A DNA stretch of 20,290 bases, taken from assembly GCA_026002265.1 (NCBI GenBank), contig BOBG01000030.1, positions 1-20,290 of the forward strand, given 5' to 3'. Positions 15,110 to 20,290 of the stretch are shown here, piece after piece (position 1 is the first letter of the stretch; every line of letters begins with the position of its first letter). Position numbers and translations under genes: made by a program. The notes under the pieces were generated by a model, which saw only the letters and a list, made by a program, of their open reading frames with translations, made no database searches and was not told the origin of the DNA. The DNA is from Spirochaetia bacterium. GTDB taxonomy: Bacteria > Spirochaetota > Spirochaetia > Treponematales > Breznakiellaceae.

Positions 15110-15556
15110 TTATATGCTGTAATTTTCCGGCGCTTTTACAGCTAAGTCGTCCATGTGCCGGAGCCGCCGGCAGGCATCCCGTGCAAGATTCATAACGATC
15201 AAAGCAAATGCGTAAATATCCTGTTTATAAAGCTCATGGAATGCATGGTGTGAAAAAGACAAAAGCTTTGCCGGAGTCTGTGCGGTAATGGTTGCAGCGG
15301 CCGGTGCAGCGTCTAACATTTCTATTTCTCCAAACACATCACCAGGAGCAAACTCCACCAGTTTAATGCCGTTTTTCTGTAATAAAAAAGTACCCTCAAG
15401 AATAAACCGGAGCGAATCGTTGGGCTGATTCTCAGTAACAGCTTTTTCACCGGGGTTATACGTTTCTTTTTTCATAAGAGACTCTACCAAAAGAATTTGT
15501 TTGTCATTTAAGCCGCCAAAAAAAGCACATGTATACAACATTGAAGACTCGATCAT
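15110..15556 (-). CDS. Short cyclic-nucleotide-binding-domain protein
   Basis: 148 residues. The start is ATG 15556, chosen because AAGGAG stands six bases upstream; the ATG at 15607 in the same frame lacks a ribosome binding site and would put a 7-bp palindrome inside the gene. The whole protein is one cNMP-type beta roll: YNPGEKAVTENQPNDSLRFILEGTFLL, then FAPGDVFGEIEMLDAAPAAATITAQT, and a closing helix ALIVMNLARDACRRLRHMDD. The Gly-Glu pair is kept but the phosphate-binding Arg is replaced (AAPAAAT), so nucleotide binding is doubtful. There is no DNA-binding or enzymatic domain. It is the third cNMP-domain protein within 4 kb and is convergent with argB. Confidence 0.8.
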   Translation of the reverse strand: MIESSMLYTCAFFGGLNDKQILLVESLMKKETYNPGEKAVTENQPNDSLRFILEGTFLLQKNGIKLVEFAPGDVFGEIEMLDAAPAAATITAQTPAKLLSFSHHAFHELYKQDIYAFALIVMNLARDACRRLRHMDDLAVKAPENYSI

Positions 15557-15580
15557 AAAAAGCTCCTTTACAAGCTGCAC

Positions 15581-15600
15581 ATGAATAGAAAAATATTCAT
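15581..15600. promoter_or_regulatory. Palindrome upstream of the short cNMP-domain gene
   Basis: ATGAATA (15581-15587) and TATTCAT (15594-15600) form a perfect 7-bp inverted repeat with a six-base centre, 25 bp upstream of the start codon. On the minus strand TTGTCC and TATTTT lie about 16 bases apart across this region, so the palindrome could be an operator overlapping a -10 box. Confidence 0.35.
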
Positions 15601-15673
15601 TTGACATTAGTGGACAATCTCTCCGGTAAGGGAATACGGATTACCCCCGTTGGGGAATAGACTCTCATCCAAA

Positions 15674-15755
15674 GAGGGGGGTGCCGGCATCACGACAGGC
15701 TCGATGCCCGGGTATCGAGCCTGTCGTGATAGAGGCAGGGGGAAGACACCCCCTC
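15674..15755. repeat. Long perfect palindrome (17-bp arms) inside a larger G/C-tract inverted repeat
   Basis: ATCACGACAGGCTCGAT (15689-15705) is perfectly complementary to 15714-15730 around an eight-base centre that contains CCCGGG, so the whole 42 bp is nearly self-complementary. Outside it, GAGGGGGGTG (15674-15683) faces CACCCCCTC (15747-15755), adding an outer stem. No T run follows on either strand, so a plain terminator is unlikely. The core CGACAGGCTC recurs, as CGACAGACTC, in the element at 590-644. It lies between two leftward genes, in the 3' trailer of the hypothetical gene at 15780-16487, suggesting a REP-like or mRNA-stabilising element. Confidence 0.8.
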
Positions 15756-15779
15756 ATGAGTTTTTACTAGAACCACCCC

Positions 15780-16487
15780 TTACGGAATCACTGCTGAAAA
15801 AAGCGGACACCATGGTCCATAGTCATTATTGCCGTTGCCGATACGGATAGCAAAATAAACGGTTTTGCCAGAATCATTCCATTCAAACGTAATAATTTCC
15901 TTTTTGCGTCTGGTACTAAGCACCATCGGCAGCTCTTCCGGTGTCGTAGGAATACCGGCTATCTCCCCTTTTGCCGGATTAGATTTCGGGGAAACTGGGG
16001 AATACTTGCCCCAACGTATTTGAGAGACAATATCGGTACGCGGGTCAGATAAATTGCGCGTACCTTCTGCATAAACCATCTTGAGAATGAGCATTGCGGT
16101 ACCGGATCGTCCAATCTCCGCAGTCATCTGCGCCCGTGGCTTACCCCGTGGAGTGTGGCTTGTATCGTGAGGTTTCAGATCCAGGGCAGTAAAATCAGAT
16201 TCTGTCAGAGGGGGACTCAAAAAATACCGTCTCTTGATGAAACGCATCTTTTCGGTAAGTGCAGTAAAAGCCACCTTACACTGAGAAGTAATCACTGAGG
16301 TTTGCTCACTACTCAATGCAGTGGTAAGAATAGTCTGAGCTGTAATGGAAATAGTTGTCAATTCTGACACCTCCTCCGCGGGAATTTGCCACACCGCAGC
16401 CTTGGTTTGCAATACCGTCAGCCAATTTTTTAACATCGTAAGCTGGGCTTCCCGGCGTCTTGGAAGCCAGTCTCTACTATCACCCAT
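15780..16487 (-). CDS. Conserved hypothetical protein of a family I associate with treponemes
   Basis: 235 residues. The start is ATG 16487, because AAAAGGAG lies seven bases upstream (16495-16502); the frame is open to 16541 through leader sequence only. There is no signal peptide or membrane segment. The N-terminus MGDSRDWLPRRREAQLTMLKNW begins a helical half (to about residue 105) that ends in RFIKRRYFLSPPLTESDF. A Pro/Thr-rich linker (PHDTSHTPRGKP) follows, then a beta-rich C-terminal half closing with GKTVYFAIRIGNGNNDYGPWCPLFSAVIP. I recall proteins of this layout (DWLP start, 'PPLT..D..A.', 'GK.VYF..R..N..G..GPW.P..SA.IP' end) as uncharacterised families in Treponema and Bacteroidales; I cannot confirm this here. 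The C-terminal half may be fibronectin-like. Function unknown. It is transcribed from a strong promoter through a leader with three 42-bp repeats. Confidence 0.75.
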   Translation of the reverse strand: MGDSRDWLPRRREAQLTMLKNWLTVLQTKAAVWQIPAEEVSELTTISITAQTILTTALSSEQTSVITSQCKVAFTALTEKMRFIKRRYFLSPPLTESDFTALDLKPHDTSHTPRGKPRAQMTAEIGRSGTAMLILKMVYAEGTRNLSDPRTDIVSQIRWGKYSPVSPKSNPAKGEIAGIPTTPEELPMVLSTRRKKEIITFEWNDSGKTVYFAIRIGNGNNDYGPWCPLFSAVIP

Positions 16488-16522
16488 AATAATTCTCCTT
16501 TTACAGTAGTATGTGTAAGTAC

Positions 16523-16648
16523 AAACATGATGCAGGTTCATCTGAACATGAAAGGCGTTCAGTTAAACATGATGCAGGTTCATCTGAACATGAAAGGCGT
16601 TCAGTTAAACATGATGCAGGTTCATCTGAACATGAAAGGCGTTCAGTT
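16523..16648. repeat. Three identical 42-bp tandem repeats in the leader of the hypothetical gene
   Basis: Copies at 16523-16564, 16565-16606 and 16607-16648 look identical; AAAC at 16649 starts a fourth. Each contains CTGAAC and GTTCAG (16542-16547 and 16557-16562 in copy 1), a 6-bp stem with a nine-base loop, and an overlapping GTTCATCTGAAC palindrome. Forty-two bases is about four helical turns and fourteen codons. The array lies between the minus-strand promoter (16680-16708) and the gene start (16487), so it would be transcribed as 5' untranslated RNA. Confidence 0.95.
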
Positions 16649-16679
16649 AAACCCATGATAGATCGGCACCATAAAAATA

Positions 16680-16708
16680 ACTATAAGTATAGAATCCATA
16701 TTTGTCAA
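16680..16708 (-). promoter_or_regulatory. Consensus-like promoter driving the repeat leader and hypothetical gene
   Basis: On the minus strand TTGACA (16708-16703), a 17-base spacer, and TATAGT (16685-16680). This is one of the best sigma70-type promoters in the window. Transcription would start near 16672, giving a leader of about 185 bases that includes all three 42-bp repeats. Confidence 0.75.
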
Positions 16709-16776
16709 GAAAAAATTCTAGAATGATGAAGTATCTCTCTGGATTGAAGGCGGCAGCAGTTCTGATAGTGAACATT

Positions 16777-17280
16777 TTAAAAAGCCCGTACTGCACGTAC
16801 ATAACCGGTATAACATTCGCCTTTGGTATAGTTGCCCTGACAACCGTCAATGAAACTTTGCCCCCATGCATGGCTATGGTTACCATCTTCTGATGAAGAC
16901 CAGTACCAATCGTCAGTAAAATTTCCTAATCCCTTTTTTTTCAGATTTTCATACATAAGATTCAGCTCATCTTTACTTGGCAAAAACCAATTATTATATC
17001 CATTTATATTGAAAGTAGCACATAAAGCCGCTGCCCGTCCAGTCTCCGATCCTACTATATTTAGGATTTTATTTGTATTTTCATCTCCTGTGCCGATAGC
17101 AGTACCTGTTCCGGATAGACTCGTTACGGAAACTCCCCAGTCAGCACTCCCAATATCATTCGGAGCGGCTTCCAAATACCGCCATCCTTCCGAATAACTG
17201 CCTTTGTCGTAAAAAATAAAACCGCCGGCAGGACCTCTGTCCTCAATCCTGTATTGTTCAGTACTATTCTCTGGTTTCAA
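16777..17280 (-). CDS. DUF1566-type (Lcl C-terminal-like) protein
   Basis: 167 residues if translated from TTG 17280, which has GAGG five bases upstream. The protein is a single DUF1566 domain: [30 protein letters not shown], then the middle [32 protein letters not shown] and the end [21 protein letters not shown] with YVRAVRAF. Such domains are common in treponeme surface or lipoproteins, where they resemble lectin-like or SUMF1-like folds; function is unknown. Family members usually carry a signal peptide, absent in this frame. A hydrophobic N-terminal segment is present in another frame just upstream (17347-17264), so the gene may be frameshifted. Six cysteine-poor residues aside, the domain itself looks intact. 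Confidence 0.75.
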   Translation of the reverse strand: [167 protein letters not shown]

Positions 17281-17347
17281 TATAGCCTCGACTTAATCTG
17301 ACTTTAATAGCAAATATACATAAAACAATACCCAGTGTCAATATCAT
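17264..17347 (-). pseudogene. Short hydrophobic reading frame, probable detached signal segment of the DUF1566 gene
   Basis: From ATG 17347 (with a possible GGAAGA ribosome binding site) the sequence encodes 27 residues, MILTLGIVLCIFAIKVRLSR and seven more, then TAG. It has the hydrophobic stretch plus basic flank of a signal anchor and overlaps the DUF1566 frame by 17 bases in a different phase. A shift of one or two bases in the overlap would fuse it to the domain. It could instead be an independent tiny membrane peptide. Confidence 0.35.
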
Positions 17348-17355
17348 ACTAGATC

Positions 17356-17385
17356 TTCCATTTCTCTCTTTATTTGTGCTATGAT
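17356..17385 (+). promoter_or_regulatory. Extended -10 promoter of argG
   Basis: TATGAT (17380-17385) preceded by TGC, an extended -10 element. The -35 region is poor (TTCCAT at 17356). The predicted start point, near 17392, leaves a leader of only about 12 bases that begins at the Shine-Dalgarno sequence. Confidence 0.45.
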
Positions 17386-17403
17386 CTGTACAAAGGGGTT
17401 TCT

Positions 17404-18627
17404 ATGAAAAAGAAAATTGTACTTGCCTATTCAGGCGGGCTTGATACAACGGTAATTATTCCGTGGCTCAAGGAGAACTATGATTGCGACATTGTAGCAG
17501 TATGTGTCGATGTGGGGCAAGAGGCTGATTGGAAAACTATCACTCAACGTGCGCTTGATACTGGTGCGCTTTCTTGTACGGTTGCCGATGTCCGGCAGGA
17601 ATATGTCGAGAACTATGTCTGGCCCGCACTCAAAGCAGGAGCGGTTTACGAGGATAAATACCTGCTGGGGACTTCGACAGCGCGTCCGCTTATCGCAAAG
17701 GTGCTTGTTGACTATGCCCGGAAGGAAAAAGCCGTGGCTATTGCCCATGGTGCAACCGGTAAGGGTAATGACCAGATCCGGTTTGATTTGGGGATCATGG
17801 CTTTTGCGCCGGATCTCGAAATTATTGCGCCATGGCGGACATGGGATATTAAAAGCCGGGAAGAGGAAATTGCCTACCTTGAGGCGCGTAATATTCCGGT
17901 TCCCATGAAAAAAACGGATTCTTACAGCCGGGACGATAATGTGTGGCATATTTCCCACGAGGGGCTTGATTTGGAGGATCCGGCTCATGAACCGAAGCTC
18001 GCCGGTATGCTCAAGATAAGCACTCCTCCGGAACAGGCACCGGACAGACCTGAGTATGTGGAAATTGCATTCGAGGAGGGTCTCCCGGTTGCACTCAATG
18101 GACGCCGGCTTCCCGCGTTAGAACTAGTCCAAACGGCAAATAAAATCGGCGGTCAGAATGGAGTCGGCATTGTTGATCTCGTGGAAAACCGGGTGGTCGG
18201 TATGAAGAGCCGGGGCGTCTACGAAACACCCGGCGGCAGCATCCTCTACTATGCACACGCTGAACTTGAACACATCTGTCTTGACAGACAGACCTACGCG
18301 TTCAAGCAACAAGTTTCGGTCAAAATGGCCGAGCTGATTTACGGCGGACTCTGGTTCACCCCGCTCCGGGAAGCCTTATCTGCCTTTGTTGATTCGACCC
18401 AAAAAACGGTCACCGGCACAGTACGGCTTAAACTGTACAAAGGAAGTATTTCCGCTGCCGGCGCATCGTCACCCTATTCCCTATACAATCCGGATATTGC
18501 AAGCTTCACCACCGGCGAGCTTTACAATCATGCTGACGCAAAAGGATTTATCCGGCTCTATGGTTTACCGGTTCTGGTACGGGCATTGGCAGAACAAAAC
18601 CGGGAAGGTGGTGGAGGACTGTCCTAG
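17404..18627 (+). CDS. argG: Argininosuccinate synthase (ArgG)
   Basis: 407 residues from ATG 17404, with AAAGGGG five bases upstream; an in-frame ATG at 17374 lies before the promoter and is rejected. It joins citrulline and aspartate using ATP to make argininosuccinate, the penultimate step of arginine synthesis. The N-terminal P-loop of N-type ATP pyrophosphatases is AYSGGLDTT (residues 8-16). Further motifs: [52 protein letters not shown] and [19 protein letters not shown]. The length is normal. The last residues (REGGGGLS) are encoded by GTGGTGGAGGACTGTCCTAG, which resembles the RAYT-linked palindrome at the far side of the next gene, so the 3' end of argG may include part of a mobile or REP-like element. 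Confidence 0.97.
   Translation: MKKKIVLAYSGGLDTTVIIPWLKENYDCDIVAVCVDVGQEADWKTITQRALDTGALSCTVADVRQEYVENYVWPALKAGAVYEDKYLLGTSTARPLIAKVLVDYARKEKAVAIAHGATGKGNDQIRFDLGIMAFAPDLEIIAPWRTWDIKSREEEIAYLEARNIPVPMKKTDSYSRDDNVWHISHEGLDLEDPAHEPKLAGMLKISTPPEQAPDRPEYVEIAFEEGLPVALNGRRLPALELVQTANKIGGQNGVGIVDLVENRVVGMKSRGVYETPGGSILYYAHAELEHICLDRQTYAFKQQVSVKMAELIYGGLWFTPLREALSAFVDSTQKTVTGTVRLKLYKGSISAAGASSPYSLYNPDIASFTTGELYNHADAKGFIRLYGLPVLVRALAEQNREGGGGLS
18606..18626 (+). repeat. GTGG-linked mini-palindrome on the left of the RAYT-like gene
   Basis: GGTGGTGG is followed by AGGAC-T-GTCCT and an A (18614-18625), overlapping the argG stop. A GTGG or GTAG tetranucleotide at the foot of a palindrome is the known recognition pattern of REP-associated tyrosine transposases. 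A matching arrangement lies at 19207-19249. Confidence 0.45.
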
Positions 18628-18679
18628 AAATTTTTAGAAATTTTTCCCGGAAAGTGAATCAAAACTAACACTTCACCCC

Positions 18680-18723
18680 GTTATTAGAGTACCTCGTTAT
18701 TGAGGAGGAGGTATTCTAATGAC
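18680..18723 (+). promoter_or_regulatory. Hairpin burying the ribosome binding site and start codon of the RAYT-like gene
   Basis: GTTATTAGAGTACCTC (18680-18695) pairs with 18708-18723 along 16 consecutive positions, with two G-U wobbles, and the loop is 18696-18707. The right arm includes the GAGG next to the start and the ATG itself (18719-18721). Part of the Shine-Dalgarno sequence (GAGGAG, 18702-18707) stays in the loop. Translational self-limitation by such a hairpin is known for IS200 tnpA. Confidence 0.7.
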
Positions 18724-19255
18724 TCATATCCCACGAGGTCCTACCAACTTTGGCTGGACCTACCATGTAACTTCGGAAGTTAACCGGAGAGCTTTTGAAC
18801 TAGCGCCGGATGAGGACAAGGAATTGTTCCTTACAGTTATCGCGGAAGCAAAGGAAAAGTACATATTTGAACTGTGGAACTTTTGCATTATGGCCAACCA
18901 TTTCCATTTCTTGATCACGCCGCATGAGGGGCAAAGTCTTTCAGATATAATGAAATGGATAAAGTTTGTCTTCGCGATTCGGTGGAATAAAGCACATAAT
19001 GAAACTGGCCATTTCTGGGGAGATAGATTTTATTCACGGGTGATTACCGGTAAAAGAGACTTCCGGAATGTGTACAATTATATTGACCAGAATCCAGTTA
19101 TAGCCGGTCTTGTGGAAAAACCGGAGGACTGGAAGTATGGCGGAGCTTACCACCGGGCGCATGAAATTACCGGGATTATTACACTGGTGAACGAACTGAT
19201 TCTGGAGGTGGTGGAGCAGGGAGGAGGGTATAGGACAGTCCTACCTCCCGGCTAG
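18719..19255 (+). CDS. REP-associated tyrosine transposase-like protein (RAYT, Y1/HUH family)
   Basis: 178 residues from ATG 18719, preceded by GAGGAGGAGG. Y1 transposases cut and rejoin single-stranded DNA through a tyrosine and an HUH metal site. The HUH site is His61-Phe-His63 in CIMANHFHFLITP, and the likely nucleophile is Tyr121 in YNYIDQNPVIAGLV. GHFWGDRFYSRVI and EDWKYGGAYH are further RAYT-type motifs. The small size and the single-gene layout, without tnpB or long IS ends, favour a domesticated RAYT over an active IS200/IS605 element. It is flanked by GTGG-linked palindromes (18606-18626 and 19207-19249), as RAYT genes usually are. It may act on these, or on the other palindromic repeats in this window; that is inference. 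The C-terminus GGGYRTVLPPG is encoded by the right palindrome. Confidence 0.88.
   Translation: MTHIPRGPTNFGWTYHVTSEVNRRAFELAPDEDKELFLTVIAEAKEKYIFELWNFCIMANHFHFLITPHEGQSLSDIMKWIKFVFAIRWNKAHNETGHFWGDRFYSRVITGKRDFRNVYNYIDQNPVIAGLVEKPEDWKYGGAYHRAHEITGIITLVNELILEVVEQGGGYRTVLPPG
19207..19249 (+). repeat. GTGG-linked palindrome at the 3' end of the RAYT-like gene
   Basis: GGTGGTGGAG (from 19207) is followed by GGGAGG (19219-19224), TAGGAC-A-GTCCTA (19231-19243) and CCTCCC (19244-19249). The GGTGGTGGAG and AGGAC-N-GTCCT parts are shared with 18606-18626 on the other side of the gene, in the same orientation. It lies within the last codons of the gene. Confidence 0.5.
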
Positions 19256-19382
19256 AGCCATGAATCCACCAGACAACCACTTTTTTATGAGATTCTGACA
19301 CTATAATGCCGGCATATAACAGGCATTAATCTCGTCAACAGTCTTTCTGGTACCAAGCTGTAAAGGCGGCAGAAGAAGCTTT

Positions 19383-19973
19383 TTATCCGTAAATATGCAT
19401 ATATTCATGCAGTAATTCCAATGCTTTTTCCTTGCACCCGCCGCAAACAGTACCAATTTTGGTCGCTTCCTGAAGCTGTTCCCATGTCCGGGCGCCATTG
19501 TTAAATGCTTTTTCAATGTCTTTATCAGTAATGCCGAGACAGTGACAAATCTCGGTTGATGCTTCTTTTAGCATTCCTGCCCGGCCCGTATGTTCGAGAT
19601 AATCGTCTATCGCTACCCGGAGCGCTTTATCACCAAGGACTGAACAATGAATTTTATGTTCCGGCAATCCGCCGAGTTTTTTGACTAAATCTTCGGAGCC
19701 GATGGCATAGGCATCTTTAATATTCATCCCTTTGATCATTTCAGAAAGTACACTGGTAGAAGCAATTGCACTCGCACAACCGTAAGTTTTCCAGCGTACA
19801 TCGTTAATAACATCGTCTTTAATCTGGAGCAGCATTAACATTTGATCCCCGCACCGGATATTTCCAGTCTGTCCTTTTGCATCGGCTGGAAATTCCGATT
19901 CATCGCCAAATAATACATTCCGGGGATTGGTAAAATGATCTTTTACAATGTCTGAATATAACCAATTATTCAT
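19383..19973 (-). CDS. nifU: NifU-like iron-sulfur cluster scaffold with C-terminal BFD [2Fe-2S] domain
   Basis: 196 residues from ATG 19973, with AAGGAG upstream. It builds transient Fe-S clusters on a scaffold and passes them to target proteins in the cytoplasm. Residues 1-128 are an IscU/NifU-N domain with the three conserved cysteines Cys41 (IRCGDQM), Cys66 (YGCASAIASTSVLSEM) and Cys110 (KIHCSVLG); the Asp two residues after Cys41 is kept. Residues about 140-190 are a BFD-like domain with Cys143, Cys145, Cys177 and Cys180 (ICHC and CGGC), as in the middle of classical NifU. The C-terminal thioredoxin-like Nfu domain of full NifU is absent. The partner cysteine desulfurase (NifS/IscS) is not visible in the window; the frame just upstream does not look like one. 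A 22-base gap suggests co-transcription with it. Confidence 0.92.
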   Translation of the reverse strand: MNNWLYSDIVKDHFTNPRNVLFGDESEFPADAKGQTGNIRCGDQMLMLLQIKDDVINDVRWKTYGCASAIASTSVLSEMIKGMNIKDAYAIGSEDLVKKLGGLPEHKIHCSVLGDKALRVAIDDYLEHTGRAGMLKEASTEICHCLGITDKDIEKAFNNGARTWEQLQEATKIGTVCGGCKEKALELLHEYMHIYG

Positions 19974-19994
19974 GATAACTCCTTATCCTATATG

Positions 19995-20290
19995 TTAATT
20001 AAAACCCCCAAATATTCTGTCGCAAAATTCTTTATCACGTTCCTTAATATCCGGCGGCAACCAATTTTTTGTTTTGCGACAGTTTTTTGCTACGGCAATT
20101 ATTGTCTTGTGCAAAAAATTTCCGTAAGCCAATTTCTTTTGAGATAATGCCAGATTTTGCCCTCAGAATGTGCATATAATACCGGAAAATATCATCTAAT
20201 TTTATTCCTGCATCTTCAATAATTTCTGAAAGTTCCCACATATAAGGGCGTTGATAATCAGGAATAATCTCTTTTTGGTCTGCTGTTAAC
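19995..20290 (-). pseudogene. C-terminal part of an unrecognised gene, probably frameshifted, running off the window
   Basis: The minus strand is open from the window edge: it reads KEIIPDYQRPYMWELSEIIE, then LDDIFRYYMHILRAKSG and KEIGLRKFF, and in that frame stops at 20044. Downstream of a run of six T on the coding strand (20118-20113), a different frame reads more like real protein, with KNCRKTKNWLPPDIKERDKE and FCDRIFGGFN, and stops at 19995, only 21 bp before the NifU start. A one-base slip at the T run would join the two. I do not recognise the family; the QRPYMW piece faintly recalls DUF262 proteins, but the following sequence does not clearly fit. It could be a pseudogene, a sequencing error, or a slippage site. 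Confidence 0.4.

Noticed and set aside
15650..15850. Plus-strand 66-residue frame over the long palindrome
   Set aside because: Its composition is dictated by the palindrome, it lacks a ribosome binding site and it overlaps the 3' end of the opposite gene.
16511..16726. Plus-strand frame encoding a 14-residue repeat (KHDAGSSEHERRSV three times)
   Set aside because: It exists only because 42 is a multiple of three; there is no ribosome binding site, and a strong minus-strand promoter shows that the region is leader for the opposite strand.
18719..19255. Complete IS200/IS605 insertion sequence
   Set aside because: No tnpB and no convincing long left and right ends; the single small gene with GTGG palindromes fits a RAYT better.
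19289..19333. Terminator for the nifU-like gene (GAGATT/AATCTC with AATGCC/GGCATT inside)
   Set aside because: The stem is interrupted and, on the nifU strand, is followed by A residues and not T, so it does not meet the intrinsic terminator pattern.

Overview
The window reads as a chromosomal segment of a spirochaete, most likely a Treponema-like host-associated or gut species. The grounds are relaxed spirochaete-type lipoprotein signals, large lipoproteins carrying SUMF1 (formylglycine-generating-enzyme-like) domains, a DUF1566 protein, several divergent cyclic-nucleotide-domain proteins, and a hypothetical protein of a type I associate with treponemes. Base composition is moderate (roughly mid-40s % GC by eye), but the tetranucleotide CCGG is strikingly over-used in genes and spacers alike. 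The species assignment is inference.

Left part (1-5920, + strand): the C-terminal end of an acyl-CoA synthetase; a REP-like palindrome; a PotD-type polyamine-binding lipoprotein; then two tandem paralogous lipoproteins, each with CsgG/LpoB-like segments followed by a SUMF1 domain that lacks the catalytic cysteines of true formylglycine-generating enzymes. The first has two sigma70-like promoters and a 5' leader hairpin. An intrinsic terminator sits directly before the ribosome binding site of the second.

Middle part: a leftward, translationally coupled operon (small membrane protein, ECF sigma factor, probable membrane anti-sigma factor; 7269 to 5919) lies divergent to a MATE efflux gene. 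A tRNA-Lys(UUU) follows with a near-consensus promoter and a terminator. Next is an array of 125-bp tandem repeats (about 8964-9547), each unit holding two GAGGTCTG(T/A)CCCC motifs around a covarying hairpin. A PHP-domain phosphoesterase (leftward) and an amidohydrolase/deaminase (rightward) diverge from about 10.4 kb.

Right part: two cNMP-domain genes lead into argJ-argB (acetyl cycle of arginine synthesis), with a third cNMP-domain protein convergent to them. argG lies 2.3 kb further on. Between them are a long perfect palindrome, a conserved hypothetical gene whose 5' leader contains three identical 42-bp repeats under a strong promoter, and a DUF1566 gene with a probable N-terminal frameshift. 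After argG comes a REP-associated tyrosine transposase (RAYT)-like gene flanked by small GTGG-linked palindromes, with its start codon inside a 16-bp hairpin. The window ends with a NifU/BFD iron-sulfur scaffold gene and, upstream of it, an unrecognised reading frame that looks frameshifted at a homopolymer.

Together this is a housekeeping background (arginine synthesis, Fe-S assembly, tRNA, envelope lipoproteins) interleaved with repeat elements and a RAYT-like enzyme that could have produced or mobilised some of them. The non-coding structures are the least explained part of the window.
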